From assembly GCA_009377795.1 (NCBI GenBank), contig WHTJ01000042.1:1-38135 (forward strand): DNA of 38,135 nt. Reading direction: 5' to 3'. Both the position numbers and the translations under genes were made by a program. The DNA comes from Propionibacteriales bacterium (GTDB lineage Bacteria > Actinomycetota > Actinomycetes > Propionibacteriales > Nocardioidaceae). Positions 34,658 through 38,135 of this stretch are shown here, piece by piece; position 1 is the stretch's first letter; the number at the start of each line of letters is the position of its first letter. Under the pieces are notes generated by a model. That model did not search any database. It was not told where the DNA came from and saw only the letters and a list, made by a program, of their open reading frames with translations.

Positions 34658-35721
34658 CGGACCGCCTTGCCGCGCCCCGCCCTCCGGGTCTGCGGGTGAA
34701 ACGGATTTACCGGCCGGCGCTCGCCGGCCTTCTGGTCCTGCTTGCCCTGATCCCTCTGATCGCCTCGCCGTACCACACCTGGATCGCGGCGAGCATGCTG
34801 CTGCTTGCGCTCTTCGCCACCGGATTCAACGTGTTGTTCGGCTACACCGGGTTGCTGTCCTTCGGGCACGCGGCCTTCTTCGGCGTCGGCGCCTACGTCA
34901 GCGCGCTCGTCCTGCTGGCGTGGCCGTCGCTTCCCGTCGCCATGGTCGCCGGCACCCTGGCGGCAGGTGCCGTCGGTGTGGTCATCGGCTACCTGTCCCT
35001 GCGGCACACCGACATCTACTTCGCGATGCTGACGCTGGCCTTCGGGATGATGATCCACTCGATCATCTGGCGGTGGCGCGATGTGACGGGCGGTGACGAC
35101 GGCTTGCCCGGTGTTCCACGCGGCGTGCTCGGTGTGCCCGGTGCCGGCCTGGACCTCGCCGACCTGGACCGTTTCTACTACGTCGTCCTCGTGGTGACCG
35201 TGGTCGCGGTCTACGGTCTGTGGCGGGTGGTGCGATCGCCGCTCGGCCTCACCTTCCAAGGCGTGCGCGACAACGAGACGCGTGTCGCGTACGCCGGCAT
35301 CCATGTCCGCCGGGTCCGCCTCGCCAGCTTCGTCCTGTCGGCGCTCACGGCGGGTCTGGCCGGTTCACTGTGGGCGCCGCTGAACACCAACGCCGGCCCG
35401 GGCGTCGCGCACTGGACGTTCTCCGCGGAGCCGGTGCTGGCTTCGCTCCTGGGCGGCGCCCACGTTTTCGGCGGACCGGCGGTCGGAGCATTCCTCCTGT
35501 TCTTCGCCAAGCAGATCGTCGTCCAGTACACCCAGTACTGGCTGCTGGTACTCGGGATGATCGTCGTCGTACTCGTGCTGGCGTTCCGCGGCGGCGTGGC
35601 GAGCGCGGCCCTGACACTGCTGTCACGCGTCACCGCGGACGATGACACCAGGCCCTCGGACGACCAGCGGAAAGCCGCCGATGCCCTCGGAACCACGTCG
35701 AGAGGGTCCGGCGATGGGTGA
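34654..35721 (+). CDS. livM: Liv-type ABC permease (LivM-like)
   Basis: The 355-residue protein carries the LivM features NVLFGYTGLLSFGHAAFFGVGAY, YFAMLTLAFGMMIHSIIWRWRDVTGGDDGLPG and the cytoplasmic VRDNETRVAYAGIHVRRVRL coupling loop, with about ten membrane segments. The C-terminal 35 residues form a polar extension (DDDTRPSDDQRKAADALG). ATG 34654 overlaps the livH stop by four bases, and livG starts inside its last codons. Confidence 0.93.
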   Translation: MTDRLAAPRPPGLRVKRIYRPALAGLLVLLALIPLIASPYHTWIAASMLLLALFATGFNVLFGYTGLLSFGHAAFFGVGAYVSALVLLAWPSLPVAMVAGTLAAGAVGVVIGYLSLRHTDIYFAMLTLAFGMMIHSIIWRWRDVTGGDDGLPGVPRGVLGVPGAGLDLADLDRFYYVVLVVTVVAVYGLWRVVRSPLGLTFQGVRDNETRVAYAGIHVRRVRLASFVLSALTAGLAGSLWAPLNTNAGPGVAHWTFSAEPVLASLLGGAHVFGGPAVGAFLLFFAKQIVVQYTQYWLLVLGMIVVVLVLAFRGGVASAALTLLSRVTADDDTRPSDDQRKAADALGTTSRGSGDG

Positions 35722-36472
35722 GTTCCTGACTGCCCGTGGCATCGGGAAGCGCTACGGAGATTTCTGGGCCGTACGCGGCGTGGATCTCGAACTTCCCGAG
35801 GGTCGGCTGACTTCCGTGATCGGGCCGAACGGGGCCGGCAAGACCACGCTGATAAACCTTCTCAGTGGCCTGGTCAGGGCAGATGAGGGCCGGATCACCT
35901 TCCGAGGCGAGGACATAACCCGCCTGCCGATCCACAAACGCGTACGACGGGGCATCAGCCGTTCTTTTCAGATCACGAGCGTGTTCCCCCAGCTGACGGT
36001 GCGGGACAACATCTTGCTCCCGGTGCTCGCCCGGCGCGGGGAGACAGCAGCCCCGTTCCGCCGGATCGGCGCGGGTCTCGACGGTGTCCGCGAGGCGCAG
36101 ACCGTGCTCGAGCGGGTTGGGCTGAGCGAGCAGCAAGACCTGCTTGCAGGAGTGCTGCCGCATGGCGACCAGCGGCTGCTGGAGATCGCGATGGCCCTCG
36201 CCCCCGAGCCGTCGCTGTGCTTCCTCGACGAACCCTGCACGGGTATGACGCCCGGGGAAAGCCAGCAGATCCTGCGGCTCGTGCGCCGGCTCGGCGCCGG
36301 GCAGCAGACGACGTTCGTGGTGGTCGAGCACGACATGGACGTCGTGTTCTCGATATCGGACTGGATCATCGTCATGAACCGCGGTGAGGTCCTGGTCGCC
36401 GGGCCGCCCGATGAGATCCGCAACGACGCCGCCGTGCGTGAGGTCTATCTCGGCGAGGAGGTGCAGGAGTAG
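35714..36472 (+). CDS. livG: Liv-type ABC ATPase (LivG-like)
   Basis: The 252-residue ATPase energises the LivHM pore. It has Walker A GPNGAGKTT (37-45), an ABC signature written LPHGDQ (148-153; a common LivG variant of LSGGQ) and Walker B LCFLDEP (168-174). The H-loop is VVVEHDMD. The C-terminal GEVLVAGPPDEIRNDAAVREVYLGE is characteristic of LivG. ATG 35714 overlaps livM by 8 bp, and its TAG shares one base with the livF GTG. Confidence 0.95.
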   Translation: MGEFLTARGIGKRYGDFWAVRGVDLELPEGRLTSVIGPNGAGKTTLINLLSGLVRADEGRITFRGEDITRLPIHKRVRRGISRSFQITSVFPQLTVRDNILLPVLARRGETAAPFRRIGAGLDGVREAQTVLERVGLSEQQDLLAGVLPHGDQRLLEIAMALAPEPSLCFLDEPCTGMTPGESQQILRLVRRLGAGQQTTFVVVEHDMDVVFSISDWIIVMNRGEVLVAGPPDEIRNDAAVREVYLGEEVQE

Positions 36473-37170
36473 TGCTGACCCTCGAGGACGTCGAGAGTGC
36501 CTACGGGCGGAGTCTTGTGCTCCGGGGAGTCAGCCTGTCCGTGGAGGCCGGCGAGGTGGTGTGCCTGCTCGGACGCAACGGCGCCGGCAAAACCACGACC
36601 CTCCGCTCCATCGTGGGACTGGTGCGGCCACGTTCCGGACACATCACCTTCGACGGAACCGAGCTGGTCGGGCGAAGCCCTCATCGGATAGCCCGGCTCG
36701 GCCTGAGTTACGTTCCGGACGATCGGCGCATCTTCGCCGAGCTGACCGTGGAGGAGAACCTCCGGCTCGCGCGCCGTACTGTCAACCGGCCGGGCGACTG
36801 GGACCTCGAGCGCGTGTACCACTTGTTCCCGGTCCTCGAGCAGTATCGGCGGCGGGGCGGCGCCGAGCTGAGCGGCGGGGAGCAGAAGATGCTGGCCACC
36901 GGGCGTGCTCTGATCCAGAATCCTCGCCTCCTGCTCCTCGATGAGGCGTCCGAGGGCCTCGCGCCGAAGATCGTGCAGCAGTTCGTCCAAGCGGTGCGGG
37001 AGATCAGCGCCACGGGAATCGCCGTCCTGCTCGCGGACCAGAACCTGAAGTTTGCTCGCCGCGTCGCCGGCCGCGGTTATGTGATGGGCAAGGGCACGAT
37101 CGAGCACGCCGACGACATGTACGCGATCTGGGCCAACGAGGAGGTAGTCCGGCGCTACCTGTCGGTCTGA
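36472..37170 (+). CDS. livF: Liv-type ABC ATPase (LivF-like)
   Basis: The second ATPase of the importer has 232 residues, with Walker A GRNGAGKTT (34-42), LSGGEQ (133-138) and Walker B LLLLDEA (153-159). The VPDDRRIFAELTVEENL block is typical of LivF. The usual H-loop histidine is replaced: ADQNLKFA is present, as in most LivF proteins. GTG 36472 shares a base with the livG stop (TAGTG). It is the last gene of the cassette and converges with the HEPN gene over 36 bp. Confidence 0.95.
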   Translation: MLTLEDVESAYGRSLVLRGVSLSVEAGEVVCLLGRNGAGKTTTLRSIVGLVRPRSGHITFDGTELVGRSPHRIARLGLSYVPDDRRIFAELTVEENLRLARRTVNRPGDWDLERVYHLFPVLEQYRRRGGAELSGGEQKMLATGRALIQNPRLLLLDEASEGLAPKIVQQFVQAVREISATGIAVLLADQNLKFARRVAGRGYVMGKGTIEHADDMYAIWANEEVVRRYLSV

Positions 37171-37206
37171 TCCTCTACGTCTTGAGCCGACCAGCCCGGC
37201 CCCCGG

Positions 37207-37638
37207 TTAGCTCGCCTTGGCGGCCGGACCGGGCAACGGCTGCTGGGACGGTACGCCGAGCAGCTCCTCGACCAGGGTCAGGAATCGCTCCGCATCGCGT
37301 AACAGGTCGTCCGCCTCGCGCGCCGAAACCGCGTTTCGCAACCCGGCCTCGGCGGCCGCTCTTTTACCTGCACCTGCGGCAAAGAACGCCGCCCACTCCC
37401 CCATCTCCGGCACGACCTGAGCCAGGAGCGCCCACGCGTTGCGCTGACTGCGCCGGACCGACGGGCGGCTCCGGACCGCGAGCAATGCGGCGGTGGACCA
37501 CAGCGCCGCGACATGCGCCGACGCGTAACGGCGGGCCGGATCGGTCGTGGCCGCCGCTTCGCCGAGCGCCGACCGCGCACGAGTGAGACAGCTACGCGCC
37601 GCCTCCGACAGCGGAGCGCCCGGGGCCTGGAATCCCAT
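37207..37638 (-). CDS. SAV_6107-like HEPN domain protein
   Basis: The 143-residue all-helical protein resembles the actinobacterial SAV_6107 HEPN family. It contains RYASAH (R37 to H42), matching the R-x4-6-H signature of HEPN ribonucleases, within DPARRYASAHVAALWSTAALL. HEPN proteins often act in RNA cleavage or nucleotide binding; this family has no defined role. ATG 37638 follows GGAGG by seven bases. It normally sits close to the methyltransferase and DUF3040 genes, which here are 6 kb away. Confidence 0.82.
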   Translation of the reverse strand: MGFQAPGAPLSEAARSCLTRARSALGEAAATTDPARRYASAHVAALWSTAALLAVRSRPSVRRSQRNAWALLAQVVPEMGEWAAFFAAGAGKRAAAEAGLRNAVSAREADDLLRDAERFLTLVEELLGVPSQQPLPGPAAKAS

Positions 37639-38028
37639 CGCACAACCTCCAGCACAGCGACATCCTCGGCCGGCGGCGGGCGACCCCCTCCCGACGGGCG
37701 ACGTGGCGGGACGGGGGCCGGGCCGGCTTCTGGCGGTCTCCCTCACCCACAAGATCGAGGGGACTCGCCCCAGGCGCTGCCCCTCGCCCTAGCCGGCCCG
37801 GCAGCGCCCCCGGCGAAGGTGGGGTCGAGTTCACCTTCGCCGGGAACGGTCCCGTCTTCCCGGCGCGGGCCGCGAACACCGCCACCGAGGTGATCGAACA
37901 ACTGTTCGAACACGTCCACTATAACCACACCACCCTCCCGTCCGTCAACCTCCACGAGGGAAGTCCGTAGGGAGCGCCCTCCGACGTCGTCGCGGGCTCG
38001 CGGGCGCCCCTCCGCCGGCAGGCTCTAG
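37639..38028. other. Gene-poor stretch between the HEPN gene and the IS end
   Basis: About 390 bp with no complete gene recognised. The left part should hold the HEPN promoter, though no clear -10/-35 pair is seen. The right part contains the possible gene remnant listed separately. It is GC-rich, with several short Pro/Arg/Gly-coding frames that look like composition effects. Confidence 0.5.
37818..37970 (+). pseudogene. Possible 3' remnant of an unknown gene
   Basis: A plus-strand frame encodes about 50 residues containing EFTFAGNGPVF and TATEVIEQLFEH, ending at TAG 37968-37970. Third positions are strongly G/C, as in real genes here, but there is no good start codon or ribosome site and the upstream part of the frame is low complexity. 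A fragment left by rearrangement beside the insertion sequence is possible. The protein is not recognised, and a chance frame cannot be excluded. Confidence 0.25.
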
Positions 38029-38090
38029 GAGACTGCTGAAGAAAGGCGCGTCTGCGGGGCCGGCAGCTGTCGGTCTGAAATTCTTGGCTT
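38029..38090 (+). mobile_element. Probable left end of an IS1182-type insertion sequence
   Basis: The stretch beginning gagactgctgaagaaagg precedes the transposase start by about 60 bp, as expected for a terminal inverted repeat. The other end and the target duplication lie outside the window, so the boundary is approximate. Confidence 0.45.
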
Positions 38091-38135
38091 ATGCAGGGTC
38101 GTTCGCAAGATCAGCGTGAGCTTCTCGACGTGGAC
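38091..38135 (+). CDS. IS1182-family transposase, first 15 codons only
   Basis: The frame begins MQGRSQDQRELLDVD and runs off the window. MQGR followed by an RELLD motif is the usual N-terminus of actinobacterial IS1182-family DDE transposases. No ribosome site is obvious, as is common for transposases. With only 15 residues visible, the call rests on that N-terminal match. Confidence 0.65.
   Translation, partial: MQGRSQDQRELLDVD

Noticed and set aside
37743-37955. A 70-residue minus-strand frame beside the IS end
   Set aside because: Its third positions are less G/C-biased than the opposing plus frame and no family is recognised; it is probably not coding.

Overview
The window is very GC-rich, uses GTG and TTG starts freely, and packs genes with ATGA/GTGA stop-start overlaps. 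Its backbone is a complete actinobacterial division and cell wall (dcw) cluster with SepF, YggT and a DivIVA/Wag31 homologue. This points to a filamentous or related actinomycete. The exact order cannot be set from the sequence alone. The DNPR motif in MurE indicates peptidoglycan built on diaminopimelate.

Layout. (1) Positions 1-945, minus strand: the 5' part of a DksA/TraR-like protein with a long histone-H1-like Lys/Ala/Pro tail, then a DUF167 protein. (2) 1000-4587, plus strand: an isoleucine T-box leader and ileS (eukaryotic-like IleRS). (3) 4681-23380, minus strand, read right to left: mraZ, rsmH, ftsL, ftsI, murE, murF, mraY, murD, ftsW, murG, murC, ftsQ, ftsZ, pgeF, yggS, sepF, yggT, divIVA. 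It starts at a promoter carrying three 10-bp MraZ boxes. A second promoter-like region with an inverted repeat precedes ftsZ. (4) 23628-28295, plus strand and divergent from mraZ: a MoxR ATPase, a DUF58 protein and a TgpA-type membrane transglutaminase, overlapping or nearly touching. (5) 28243-31339, minus strand: DUF3040 membrane protein, a Baeyer-Villiger-type flavin monooxygenase and a SAM methyltransferase. (6) 31456-37170: a TetR repressor divergent from a five-gene branched-chain amino-acid-type (Liv) ABC importer. (7) 37207-37638, minus strand: a SAV_6107-like HEPN protein. The right edge holds a gene-poor stretch with a possible gene remnant and the first codons of an IS1182-type transposase.

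Function. Sections 3 and 4 encode lipid II synthesis (MurC-F, MraY, MurG), septal synthesis (FtsW, FtsI, FtsL, FtsQ), the Z-ring and its anchor (FtsZ, SepF) and polar growth (DivIVA). Sections 5-7 look like a conserved actinobacterial neighbourhood (DUF3040, methyltransferase, HEPN) into which a monooxygenase gene and a TetR-liv uptake cassette have been inserted. That is inferred from gene order and promoter-linked palindromes.

No wholly new multi-gene system is evident. The points most worth a second look are the H1-like repeat tail, the T-box switch, the MraZ and ftsZ promoter elements, a 17-bp hairpin after the monooxygenase, the two candidate operators, and the HEPN protein with an intact RNase-type motif.
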